Positions 1 to 6,138 are shown, counted from the stretch's first letter. The stretch: 10,998 nucleotides of DNA from Actinomycetota bacterium (GCA_005787665.1 SYAB01000117.1:1-10998); one strand, 5' to 3'. The notes: a model not told the origin generated them from the letters alone. Translations and numbers: made by a program.

Positions 1-89
1 AAATGCATCTCCGAGGTGCCCGGGTTGGCGAAGCACACCCGCACGCCACGTTCGACCAGGGTGGTGATGAGTCCCTGCGCGCCGTTCAT
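1..89 (-). CDS. ilvX: ThDP-dependent acetolactate synthase-like enzyme, N-terminus only
   Basis: Only the first 29 codons are in the window; the gene continues leftward past base 1. The translation starts [16 protein letters not shown] and reads on through [10 protein letters not shown]. This is the opening of the thiamine-diphosphate enzyme family that includes benzoylformate decarboxylase and the acetohydroxyacid-synthase-like IlvX of mycobacteria (Rv3509c in M. tuberculosis). The NPGTSE stretch belongs to the N-terminal PYR domain, where the cofactor-activating Glu lies a little further on, outside the window. The ATG at 89-87 is preceded by GAGGAG at a suitable distance. ilvX also lies close to fadD19 in M. 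tuberculosis, which supports the name. True acetolactate synthase activity cannot be judged from this fragment, and a role in sterol catabolism is not evident. Confidence 0.75.
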   Translation of the reverse strand, partial: MNGAQGLITTLVERGVRVCFANPGTSEMH

Positions 90-145
90 CAGTTACTCCT
101 CCTCGGTGCGGTGAGTACCCGGCCGGCTTTTGCACCCGGGCCTCG

Positions 146-151
146 ACTGTA
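146..151 (-). promoter_or_regulatory. Candidate -10 box in the 71-bp gap before the ilvX-like gene
   Basis: Read on the minus strand, the gap between the flavoprotein stop (161) and the ilvX-like start (89) contains TACAGT, which fits the mycobacterial -10 pattern TAnnnT. A transcript from it would start near 139 and carry a leader of about 50 nt with the GAGGAG ribosome site. This suggests the ilvX-like gene may have its own promoter rather than relying only on read-through from fadD19. No KstR-type operator and no clear terminator are visible here. A single hexamer match is weak evidence. Confidence 0.3.
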
Positions 152-160
152 GACCCCTGC

Positions 161-1273
161 TCAGCCGCGGATATCGTCCAGTCGCCGGGTCGCGGCGTCG
201 AACCCTGAGACCAGTTCGGCGATGATCTCGGCCACCGGCCGGATCGCGTTCATCCGTCCGACGATCTGCCCGACCGGCATCGCGACGGCAGCCGGGTCCT
301 GCGACTGACTCATCCGCCGGTGTGCCTGCGCGACGAGCACGTTCTGCAGCGGCATGGGAAGCGGCTCGGGGGCGTCGGCGGCGTCCCAGGCATCCGTCCA
401 CCGGCTTTTCAGGAGGCGGGCCGGCTTGCCGGAGTAGATGCGCCGGCGCACCGTGTCGCTCGAGGTCGCGGCCAGCAGCGCCTGCTGAATCACCGAGGGC
501 CCGTGGGACTCCCGAGCCCCGAGGTCGTATTCGGCGGCAGTGAGAAACGCCGATCCCATCCACACCCCGGTTGCCCCGAGCGCCAACGCGGCGGCCACCT
601 GCCGCCCGCTGCCGATGCCGCCCGCCGCAAGTACCGGGGTATTCCCCACCGCGTCGACGACCTCGGGGACCAGCACCATGGAGGCGATCTCGCCGGTGTG
701 TCCACCGGCTTCGTAGCCTTGGGCGACGACGATGTCCACGCCGTTGTCGGCGTGCCGCGCGGCGTGCTTGGCAGATCCCGCGAGGGCCGCCACCGGCACG
801 CCCGCCGCATGCGCCTGGGCGAGGACGTCCGCCGGCGGCGAGCCCAGCGCGTTCGCGATCAGGCTGATCCGGTGACCGAGTGCGACCTCGACATGCGAAC
901 GTGCCACCGAATGCAACCAGCCGAGCACGCCCTCGTTGCCGTCGGCCTCCGCCAGGGGCGGCACACCGAGATCGGCGAGAGTCTTGGCGACGAAGTCGCG
1001 GTGCCCCTGCGGGATCAGCTTCTCGATATCCACGCTGGTGCCCTCGGTGGGCACCGTCGCCGGCATCACGATGTCCACACCGTACGGCTTACCGTCGGTG
1101 TGGGAATCCATCCAGTCCAGGACCGATTCGAGTTCCTCGGCGTGGTTGAAGCGGACGCAGCCCAGCACGCCCATCCCGCCGGCGCGGGTAACCGCCGCGG
1201 CCACCTTCTCCGACGGGGTGAATACGAAAATCGGATAGGCGATGTCGAACCGGTCGCAGAGTTCGGTACGCAT
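161..1273 (-). CDS. Nitronate monooxygenase / IpdC-like FMN flavoprotein
   Basis: A 370-residue protein of the nitronate monooxygenase (2-nitropropane dioxygenase) TIM-barrel flavoprotein family. Visible motifs are KPYGVDIVMP (62-71), the family GGH signature in EAGGHTGE (188-195) with His192 as the expected catalytic residue, the FMN-phosphate loop AAGGIGSG (216-223), and GVWMGSAFLT (236-245). The overall pattern resembles IpdC (Rv3553), the flavoprotein of steroid C/D-ring degradation, more than true nitroalkane oxidases, but IpdC is encoded elsewhere in M. tuberculosis, so this is probably a paralogue. The ATG at 1273-1271 overlaps the fadD19 stop by one base (TGATG on the minus strand), so translation is probably coupled to fadD19. 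Reading further upstream in this frame only enters fadD19 out of frame. The acyl-CoA or nitro substrate is unknown; a role on sterol CoA thioesters is inferred from context. Confidence 0.85.
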   Translation of the reverse strand: MRTELCDRFDIAYPIFVFTPSEKVAAAVTRAGGMGVLGCVRFNHAEELESVLDWMDSHTDGKPYGVDIVMPATVPTEGTSVDIEKLIPQGHRDFVAKTLADLGVPPLAEADGNEGVLGWLHSVARSHVEVALGHRISLIANALGSPPADVLAQAHAAGVPVAALAGSAKHAARHADNGVDIVVAQGYEAGGHTGEIASMVLVPEVVDAVGNTPVLAAGGIGSGRQVAAALALGATGVWMGSAFLTAAEYDLGARESHGPSVIQQALLAATSSDTVRRRIYSGKPARLLKSRWTDAWDAADAPEPLPMPLQNVLVAQAHRRMSQSQDPAAVAMPVGQIVGRMNAIRPVAEIIAELVSGFDAATRRLDDIRG

Positions 1274-2895
1274 CAGGAGGTGGCCCTCTTCTCGTCCGCC
1301 GGCCGCTGTTCGGTCTGCTCTTTGGCCCACTTGTAGTCCGGCTTGCCGGCCGGGGACCGCCTGATCTCTTCGACCAGCCACAGGCTGCGCGGCACCTTGT
1401 AACCGGCTATGTGGTTGCGCACGAACGCATCCAGCGCGGCAAGCGTGGGTTCGGCGCCCTTGCGCGGCGCCACCACGGCAGCGACGTGCTGGCCGAAGCG
1501 TTCGTCGGGGACACCGACGACCAACGCGTCGAACACGTCGGGGTGACCTTTGAGGGCCGCCTCGACCTCCTCGGGGTAGACCTTCTCCCCGCCGGTGTTG
1601 ATCGACACCGATCCGCGACCCAGCATGGTCACGGTGCCGTCCGCCTCGACCGTCGCGTAGTCCCCGGGAATGGAGTAGCGCACTCCGTTGATGGTGCGGA
1701 AGGTCTCGGCCGTCTTCTTCTCGTCCTTGTAGTACCCGACCGGGATGTTGCCGCGCTTCGCCAGGATGCCCCGGACCCCCGAACCGGGGGCGACCTCGTT
1801 GCCGTCGTCGTCGAGGACCACGGTTCTCTTGTCGATCGTGACCCGCGGTCCACCGGCCTGCGGCGCGCCCTTGGCGACGATGCTGGTGCCGCCGAACCCG
1901 GTCTCCGAGGAGCCGATCGAGTCGGTGATCACGCGGTTGGGCAGCAATTCGACGAAGCGCTCCTTGAGGCTGGGCGAGAACAGCGCCGCCGTGCTGGACA
2001 GCAGGAACAGTGCGGACAGGTCGTAGTCTCCGGATTCCAGGGCGTCGAGCAGCGGCCGGCCCATCGCGTCGCCGGTGAAGAACAGCAGATTCACCTTGTG
2101 CTTCTCCACGGCACGCCACACCTGATCGGCGTCGAACTCCGGCGCCAGCACGCTGGTGTGCCCGGCGAACAGCGCCATCCACGTCGCCGACTGGGTGGCT
2201 CCGTGGATCATCGGCGGGATCGCGAAGCGGACCATCGGCCCACCGGCGGCGGCTTGCCGGGCATGCTCGTACTCGTCCTCGACGAATTCGCCTGTCGCGA
2301 AGTCGGTTCCGCCGAGCAGCACGCGGTAGATGTCCTCGTGCCGCCACATCACCCCCTTGGGAAAGCCGGTGGTCCCGCCGGTGTACAGCAGATAGATGTC
2401 GTCGGCGCTCCGCGGTCCGAAATCCCGCTCGGGTGATCCCTGGGCTACCGCGTCGTAGAACTCGACCCCGCCGTAACGGCGGAAGTCGGCGTCACTGCCG
2501 TCCTCGACGACCAGGATGGTCTTCACGGCGGGGGTGTCGGGCAGCACGTTGGCTACCCGGTCGGCGTACTGGCGCTCATGCACCAAGGCCACCATGTCGG
2601 AGTTGTCGAACAGGTAGCGCAACTCCCCTTCGACATAGCGGTAGTTGACGTTGACCAGGATCGCCCCGGCCTTGACGATCCCCAGCATCGCGATGACGAT
2701 CTCGATGCGATTGCGGCAGTAAAGGCCGACCTTGTCGTCCTTCTGCACGCCGTGGTCAATGAGGTAGTGCGCGAGCCGATTGGCCTTCTCCTCGAGATCG
2801 GCGAAGGTGATCTGCTCGTCGCCGCAGATGACGGCGACGCGGTCGGGCACCGCATCGATGGTGTGTTCGGCGAGGTCGGCGATGTTGAGGGCCAC
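1273..2895 (-). CDS. fadD19: Steroid-C26-CoA ligase FadD19
   Basis: A 540-residue acyl-CoA synthetase (ANL superfamily) that activates the C26 carboxylate of side-chain-oxidised sterols, such as 3-oxocholest-4-en-26-oate, to the CoA thioester using ATP. In Rhodococcus, FadD19 is required for degrading C-24-branched sterols. Visible motifs are the ATP/AMP P-loop [11 protein letters not shown] (171-181), [11 protein letters not shown] (327-336 region), the adenylate-binding PGDYA (410-414), hinge-region [20 protein letters not shown] (426-445), and the C-terminal catalytic Lys518 in [10 protein letters not shown]. Length is normal for the family. The start is a GTG at 2895-2893, giving the conserved N-terminus [10 protein letters not shown]. 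Only ten bases separate it from the KstR operator, and a candidate -10 box sits about 7 nt upstream, so the mRNA may be leaderless. The stop overlaps the start of the IpdC-like gene. Confidence 0.95.
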   Translation of the reverse strand: MALNIADLAEHTIDAVPDRVAVICGDEQITFADLEEKANRLAHYLIDHGVQKDDKVGLYCRNRIEIVIAMLGIVKAGAILVNVNYRYVEGELRYLFDNSDMVALVHERQYADRVANVLPDTPAVKTILVVEDGSDADFRRYGGVEFYDAVAQGSPERDFGPRSADDIYLLYTGGTTGFPKGVMWRHEDIYRVLLGGTDFATGEFVEDEYEHARQAAAGGPMVRFAIPPMIHGATQSATWMALFAGHTSVLAPEFDADQVWRAVEKHKVNLLFFTGDAMGRPLLDALESGDYDLSALFLLSSTAALFSPSLKERFVELLPNRVITDSIGSSETGFGGTSIVAKGAPQAGGPRVTIDKRTVVLDDDGNEVAPGSGVRGILAKRGNIPVGYYKDEKKTAETFRTINGVRYSIPGDYATVEADGTVTMLGRGSVSINTGGEKVYPEEVEAALKGHPDVFDALVVGVPDERFGQHVAAVVAPRKGAEPTLAALDAFVRNHIAGYKVPRSLWLVEEIRRSPAGKPDYKWAKEQTEQRPADEKRATS

Positions 2896-2901
2896 GACCC
2901 C

Positions 2902-2907
2902 AAACTA
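2902..2907 (-). promoter_or_regulatory. Candidate -10 box for fadD19 (leaderless)
   Basis: On the minus strand the sequence reads TAGTTT, matching TAnnnT. Six bases separate it from the GTG at 2895, so transcription would begin at or next to the start codon, giving a leaderless mRNA of the kind common in mycobacteria. The box overlaps the first two bases of the KstR operator, so bound repressor would block RNA polymerase directly. There is no strong Shine-Dalgarno sequence before this GTG, which fits the leaderless reading. Confidence 0.45.
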
Positions 2908-2919
2908 GAACGTGTTACA
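2906..2919. promoter_or_regulatory. KstR operator between fadD19 and echA19
   Basis: TAGAACGTGTTACA matches all fixed positions of the KstR consensus TnnAACnnGTTnnA. The left half TAGAAC is the ideal half-site; the right half GTTACA departs from ideal GTTCTA at two bases. It lies in the 60-bp divergent gap between fadD19 (minus) and echA19 (plus), overlapping candidate -10 boxes of both. KstR, a TetR-family repressor released by sterol-derived CoA ligands, is therefore expected to repress both genes from this one site. Confidence 0.88.
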
Positions 2920-2921
2920 TT
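2916..2921 (+). promoter_or_regulatory. Candidate -10 box for echA19
   Basis: TACATT fits TAnnnT and overlaps the right half of the KstR operator. A start site near 2928 would leave a leader of about 28 nt containing the GAAAGG-type ribosome site before the ATG at 2956. Unlike fadD19 on the other strand, echA19 would then have a leadered mRNA. Confidence 0.4.
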
Positions 2922-2955
2922 TTTTCTCAAGGTTGTGAAGAAAGGCGGGACCCGA

Positions 2956-3738
2956 ATGGCCGACGCCCTCATCGAACAGCGCGGGCATGTGCTGATCGTG
3001 ACGATGAACCGCCCGGAAACTCGCAACGCGCTCTCCGGCGAGATGCTCTCGATCATGGTCGAGGCCTGGGACCGCGTCGACAGCGATCCCGACATCCGGG
3101 TCTGCATCCTGACCGGCGCCGGCGGCTACTTCTGTGCGGGCATGGACCTCAAGGCCGCCACCGCCAAACCGCCGGGCGACTCGTTCAAGGACGGCAGCTA
3201 CGACCCCTCCCGTATCGACGGGCTGCTCAAGGGACGTCGGCTGACCAAACCGCTGATCGCCGCCGTCGAGGGCCCGGCCATCGCCGGGGGTACCGAGATC
3301 CTGCAGGGCACCGATATCCGGGTGGCCGGTGCGAGTGCGAAGTTCGGGATCTCCGAGGCGCGCTGGAGCCTGTATCCGATGGGTGGTTCAGCGGTGCGAC
3401 TGGTCCGCCAGATTCCGTACACAATCGCCTGCGATTTGCTGCTGACCGGCCGGCACATCACCGCGGCCGAGGCGCTGGAGTACGGGCTGATCGGCCATGT
3501 GGTGCCCGACGGGCAGGCGCTGGAGAAGGCACTGGAGATCGCCGAGATGATCGCGTCCAACGGGCCCCTGGCGGTGCAGGCGATCCTGCGCTCGATCCGC
3601 GAGACCGAGGGCCTGCACGAGAACGACGCGTTCAAGATCGACACCAAGATCGGGATCGAGGTGTTCCTCTCCGAGGATGCGCGGGAGGGACCGCTGGCCT
3701 TCAAGGAGAAGCGAGCCCCGCGCTTCATGATGCGCTAG
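2956..3738 (+). CDS. echA19: Steroid side-chain enoyl-CoA hydratase EchA19
   Basis: A 260-residue crotonase-fold protein that hydrates the 2,3-double bond of steroid enoyl-CoA thioesters during beta-oxidation of the cholesterol side chain. Both catalytic glutamates are present with the classical 20-residue spacing: Glu114 in [11 protein letters not shown] and Glu134 in FGISEARW. The oxyanion-hole regions are visible as FCAGMDLK (59-66) and the Gly-Gly before Glu114. Length is normal. The ATG at 2956 is preceded by GAAAGG about 10 nt upstream and gives the expected short N-terminus; the open frame runs further upstream, but that part is antisense to fadD19. The gene is divergent from fadD19 and shares its KstR operator. 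Downstream, after the TAG at 3736-3738, the same frame stays open for 88 codons into the next gene, although no start codon lies in that stretch. Confidence 0.93.
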   Translation: MADALIEQRGHVLIVTMNRPETRNALSGEMLSIMVEAWDRVDSDPDIRVCILTGAGGYFCAGMDLKAATAKPPGDSFKDGSYDPSRIDGLLKGRRLTKPLIAAVEGPAIAGGTEILQGTDIRVAGASAKFGISEARWSLYPMGGSAVRLVRQIPYTIACDLLLTGRHITAAEALEYGLIGHVVPDGQALEKALEIAEMIASNGPLAVQAILRSIRETEGLHENDAFKIDTKIGIEVFLSEDAREGPLAFKEKRAPRFMMR

Positions 3739-3751
3739 GACGGCCCGCGCC

Positions 3752-3863
3752 GTCGCCGCCCCGTCCCAGCCCCCGCTCGTCGCCGCCCCACCCCCGCTCG
3801 TCGCCGTCGCCGTCCCGCCCGTCCCCGTCGCCGCCCCGCCCGTCCCCGTCGCCGCCCCGCCCC
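3752..3863. repeat. C-rich minisatellite with G-quadruplex potential on the minus strand
   Basis: Thirteen bases after the echA19 stop begins a low-complexity tract that is almost only C and G on the plus strand. The motif GTCGCCG recurs at 3752, 3779, 3800, 3827 and 3848, so successive units are 27, 21, 27 and 21 bp. The 21-bp blocks 3817-3837 and 3838-3858 are identical, and CCCCCGCTCGTCGCCG occurs at 3770 and 3791, again 21 bp apart. All units are multiples of three. The minus strand carries many runs of three to five G separated by 1-7 bases, the usual G-quadruplex pattern. The remaining bases of the gap hold the palindrome described next and a short stretch that looks like eroded coding sequence (3930-4002). 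I see no separate gene here. Confidence 0.8.
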
Positions 3864-3929
3864 CGCCGAACGTGAATCCTCTGCGGAATTCAGCCTGATT
3901 TCTCGCAGTGGATTCACACTCGGCGAAGG
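3864..3929 (+). repeat. Imperfect palindrome, upstream copy, flanking the DUF559 gene
   Basis: A 66-bp element whose arms CGCCGAACGTGAATCC (from 3864) and GGATTCACACTCGGCG (to 3925) pair to a long hairpin. Of 23 stem positions (3864-3886 with 3903-3925), 19 are Watson-Crick and one is a G-T wobble. A 2x2 mismatch at 3870-3871 opposite 3918-3919 interrupts the stem. The loop spans about 3887-3902, and GAAGG follows the 3' foot. A second copy in the same orientation lies exactly 922 bp downstream, with 51 of 66 bases identical. No T-run follows, so it is not a standard intrinsic terminator. It could be an operator, a REP-like element, or a nuclease or recombination site. Confidence 0.9.
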
Positions 3930-4002
3930 TGTCAGGGGTGGCACGCACACTGCGCCCACGACGGTCCCGTTCCTCGGCAGCGCGGCGACGAGCTCCCGAG
4001 TA

Positions 4003-4797
4003 TTGACGTCCCACTCCCTGCGCAGCAGATTCCGCGCCCTCTACCCCGACGTGTACCTCCCGCCCGATGCCGAGGTGACCGCCACAACCCGGGCGCGGGC
4101 GGCGTGGCTGTGGTCCCGCAGCCGAGGTGTCCTCGCCGGACGGTCCGCCGCCGCCCTGCACGGCGCCAGGTGGGTGGACGGCCGCCTGCCAGCCCAACTT
4201 CTCTGGGAGAACCGGCACCGGCCCGGCGGTATCGAAACCTGGTCGGATGCGATCCCCGACGACGAGATCACCCGCATCGAGGGCATGGCGGTGACGACGC
4301 CGGCGCGGACCGCCCTCGACATCGCCTCCCGCGAGCCGTTCGGGTCGGCGGTCGCGGCCCTCGACGCCCTCGCTCGGGCCACTCGACTGGATATGGCGGA
4401 CGTCAAAAGGCTCGCTCAGCGTTATCCCGGCAGGCGTGGCATCCGGCAGGCCCGCCGGGTCGTCGACATGGTCGACCCCGGCGCGGAATCGCCCCCCGAG
4501 ACCTGGCTTCGGCTGCTGTTCATCCGCGCCGGGTTCCCCCGACCCACCACCCAGATACCGGTGCACAACGACTACGGGGTGCTCATCGCCGTCATCGACC
4601 TGGGTTGGGACGACGTCAAGATCGGAGCCGACTACGACGGTGCCCACCACTGGATGGACCGGCGGCGGTTCACCGAGGACATCCGCCGAGCGGAGAACAT
4701 CAATGAGCAGGGCTGGATCCACCTGCGGGTGACGGCCCATGATGTCGAGGGCGACATTCTGCGGCGAACACGCGCCGCCTTCGCGCGCCGAACGTGA
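4003..4797 (+). CDS. AbiEi-like / DUF559 (Vsr-type nuclease fold) protein
   Basis: A 264-residue protein of the actinobacterial family usually labelled 'type IV toxin-antitoxin AbiEi family antitoxin domain, DUF559 domain'. The N-terminal part (about 1-110) has the family signatures RFRALYPDVYLP (9-20), RARAAWLWSRSRGVLAG (30-46) and VTTPARTALDIA (97-108). The C-terminal part (about 160-250) matches the DUF559 restriction-endonuclease-like fold: ESPPETWLRLL (162-172), Asp199 in VIDLGW, ADYDGAHH (209-216) where homologues usually have an Glu-Tyr-Asp-Gly core, and DIRRAENI (226-233). The TTG at 4003 is the first usual start codon, but residues matching the family N-terminus, TTVPFLGSAATSSRV, are encoded in frame just upstream (3958-4002) without ATG, GTG or TTG. 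The native start may have mutated to ACG (3958). No toxin partner is adjacent. The gene interrupts a catabolic block, and M. tuberculosis has Rv3517 in this slot. The stop codon lies inside the downstream palindrome. Function unknown. Confidence 0.75.
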   Translation: MTSHSLRSRFRALYPDVYLPPDAEVTATTRARAAWLWSRSRGVLAGRSAAALHGARWVDGRLPAQLLWENRHRPGGIETWSDAIPDDEITRIEGMAVTTPARTALDIASREPFGSAVAALDALARATRLDMADVKRLAQRYPGRRGIRQARRVVDMVDPGAESPPETWLRLLFIRAGFPRPTTQIPVHNDYGVLIAVIDLGWDDVKIGADYDGAHHWMDRRRFTEDIRRAENINEQGWIHLRVTAHDVEGDILRRTRAAFARRT

Positions 4798-4851
4798 AGG
4801 CACTGCGGAAAACACCTCCGGATTCCGCAGTGCATTCACACTCGGCGAAGG
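4786..4851 (+). repeat. Imperfect palindrome, downstream copy, overlapping the DUF559 gene stop
   Basis: Second copy of the 66-bp element, in the same orientation as that at 3864-3929. The arms CGCCGAACGTGAA (from 4786) and TTCACACTCGGCG (to 4847) extend into CACTGCGGAA / TTCCGCAGTG; 22 of 25 stem positions (4786-4810 with 4823-4847) are Watson-Crick. The 2x2 mismatch at 4792-4793 opposite 4840-4841 is identical to that in the upstream copy. The pair C3878-G3911 of the upstream copy is replaced by G4800-C4833, a compensatory swap. The first 12 bases encode the last three residues and stop codon of the DUF559 gene. The rest lies in the 85-bp gap between convergent genes, where the hairpin could limit read-through into cyp142. 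Confidence 0.92.
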
Positions 4852-4854
4852 ATA

Positions 4855-4896
4855 TGCCCGGCTATACCAGCGCCGTGCCCGGCTACACCAACACCG
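4855..4896. repeat. 21-bp tandem duplication across the end of cyp142
   Basis: Two adjacent 21-bp units (4855-4875 and 4876-4896) share 18 of 21 bases; each begins TGCCCGGCTAYACCA. The second unit carries the last codons and TAG stop of cyp142 on the minus strand. The first unit repeats the TAG in the same frame seven codons later (4864-4862), so the gene has tandem stops. This looks like a simple local duplication at the 3' end. Confidence 0.75.
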
Positions 4897-6082
4897 GGGC
4901 CGACGGAGTGAAGACCACCGGCATCGCCTCCAGACCGCTGACGAAGTTCGCCGGGCGCAGCGGCAGGGCGGTGTCCTCGTCGGCCAGTCGCAGGTCGGGG
5001 AGGCGCTGAAGGACCTTTCGCAGCATCGTGTTGAGTTCGAGGCGGGCCAGCTGATTGCCCAAGCAGAAGTGGGTGCCGAATCCGAATGCCAAGTGGCTGT
5101 TGGGGTTGCGGTCGATGCGGAAGTTCTCCGGGTCGCCGAAGACCGACTCGTCGAAGTTGGCCGATTCGAACAGCAGCAGCATCTTCTCGCCTTCCCGCAG
5201 CTGCGTGCCGTGGAATTCTGTCTCGCTCATGACCGTTCGCGCCATGTTCTTGACCGGCGACGTCCAGCGAAGCATCTCCTCGACGGCCCCGGGAACCAGC
5301 GCGGGGTCCGCGACCAGTCGCTCCCACTGATCGCGGTTGCGCAGTAACTGCTCGGTGCCACCGGTGAGCGTGTGCCGGGTGGTCTCGTCGCCGCCGATGA
5401 GGATCAGCAGCGTCTCGAACAGGATCTCGTCATCAGACATCCGCTGCCCGTCGACCTCGGAGTTGACCAGGACCGAGAACAAGTCGCCGGTCGGTTCGGC
5501 CCGGCGTTTGGCGGTGGTCTCCATGGCAAACGCGGAATAACCAGCGAATGCCTCCATCACCGCCTGCAGGGCCGCCTGGTCCGCCGCCGAACTCAGCCCG
5601 CACACCAGGTCGTCGGACCACTTCAGCAAGGTGGCGCGATCCTGGGGCAGCACGCCCAGCATGTCCCCGATCACCGCCATCGGCAGCGGGGCGGCGATAT
5701 CGCGGACGAAGTCGCACTCCCCGCGCTCGCACACCGCGTCGACGAGCGTGTCGCACAGCGTCTCGATCCCGGCGGTCTTGTCCATCACCTGCTTGCGGGT
5801 GAACCCGGCGTTGACGAGTTTGCGACGTAGCAGGTGCCCGGGGTCGTCCATGTCGATCATGTAGGGCATGGCGGGCTGATCGGGCCGGATGCCCCCGGTG
5901 TTGGAGAACACCTCCGGCTGGCGTTCGGCGTCGAGTACCGCCTGGTAGCCGGCGGCGGCGGCCAAGCCGTTGCGATCGCGGAAGACCGGTTCGTTGGCCC
6001 GCATCCACCGATAGGCGCTCCGCGCGGATCCGTCGGCGAAGAAGTTCCCGTCGGTCAGGTCGACATCCGGTCTGCCGGTCAT
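4883..6082 (-). CDS. cyp142: Cytochrome P450 CYP142, steroid C26-monooxygenase
   Basis: A 399-residue soluble bacterial P450. CYP142 oxidises the terminal carbon of the cholesterol or cholestenone side chain to alcohol, aldehyde and acid, producing the C26 acid that FadD19 activates; it overlaps in function with CYP125. Visible motifs are the I-helix GGDETTR (230-236) with Thr234 in the proton-relay position, the K-helix ExxR Glu269-Arg272 in EEMLRW, and the haem loop FGFGTHFCLGNQLARLE (333-349) with Cys340 as axial thiolate. There is no membrane anchor, as expected. The length is very close to M. tuberculosis CYP142A1. The ATG at 6082-6080 has GGAGGG about 8 nt upstream. It is divergent from the Rv3519-like gene across 56 bp, and I find no KstR-type site in that gap, so its control may differ from its neighbours. 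The 3' end carries a duplicated stop region. Confidence 0.93.
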   Translation of the reverse strand: MTGRPDVDLTDGNFFADGSARSAYRWMRANEPVFRDRNGLAAAAGYQAVLDAERQPEVFSNTGGIRPDQPAMPYMIDMDDPGHLLRRKLVNAGFTRKQVMDKTAGIETLCDTLVDAVCERGECDFVRDIAAPLPMAVIGDMLGVLPQDRATLLKWSDDLVCGLSSAADQAALQAVMEAFAGYSAFAMETTAKRRAEPTGDLFSVLVNSEVDGQRMSDDEILFETLLILIGGDETTRHTLTGGTEQLLRNRDQWERLVADPALVPGAVEEMLRWTSPVKNMARTVMSETEFHGTQLREGEKMLLLFESANFDESVFGDPENFRIDRNPNSHLAFGFGTHFCLGNQLARLELNTMLRKVLQRLPDLRLADEDTALPLRPANFVSGLEAMPVVFTPSAPVLV

Positions 6083-6121
6083 CAGCTAACCCTCCATTGT
6101 TGTTCCGCCGAGTCCTCGACC

Positions 6122-6138
6122 GGGATTACAGTGATCCC
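6122..6138. promoter_or_regulatory. Divergent promoter region with small inverted repeat, cyp142 / Rv3519-like
   Basis: GGGAT and ATCCC flank seven bases, directly before the ATG at 6139. Within it, TACAGT (6127-6132) fits the -10 pattern TAnnnT and is six bases from the ATG, so the Rv3519-like mRNA is probably leaderless. There is no Shine-Dalgarno sequence before that ATG, which agrees. On the minus strand TAATCC in the same place is a weaker -10 candidate for cyp142. The inverted repeat could bind a regulator, but it is short and may be chance. No KstR consensus is present in 6083-6138. Confidence 0.45.

Noticed and set aside
1273..2347. N-terminal extension of the IpdC-like protein to 728 residues
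   Set aside because: The extra 358 residues are an out-of-frame reading of fadD19; the family N-terminus starts at the ATG overlapping the fadD19 stop.
3752..3863. CRISPR array
   Set aside because: Units are contiguous and low-complexity, there are no unique spacers, and no cas genes are present.
3864..3929. Classical Rho-independent terminator of echA19
   Set aside because: The stem is long, but no T-rich tract follows; the sequence continues GAAGGTGTCAGG. A terminator role without a T-run remains possible but is not supported.
4003..4797. Complete AbiE toxin-antitoxin system
   Set aside because: Only the AbiEi-like/DUF559 protein is present. Neighbours on both sides are sterol catabolism genes, and no AbiEii nucleotidyltransferase toxin is encoded nearby.
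3388..4839. Long minus-strand open frame (483 codons) antisense to echA19, the minisatellite and the DUF559 gene
   Set aside because: Composition is that of GC-rich antisense shadow frames; the part over the C-rich tract is a low-complexity Gly/Ala/Thr run, and no domain is recognisable.
3864..4851. Insertion sequence with transposase
   Set aside because: The repeats are in direct orientation, no DDE or HUH transposase is encoded between them, and no target-site duplication could be identified around the pair.
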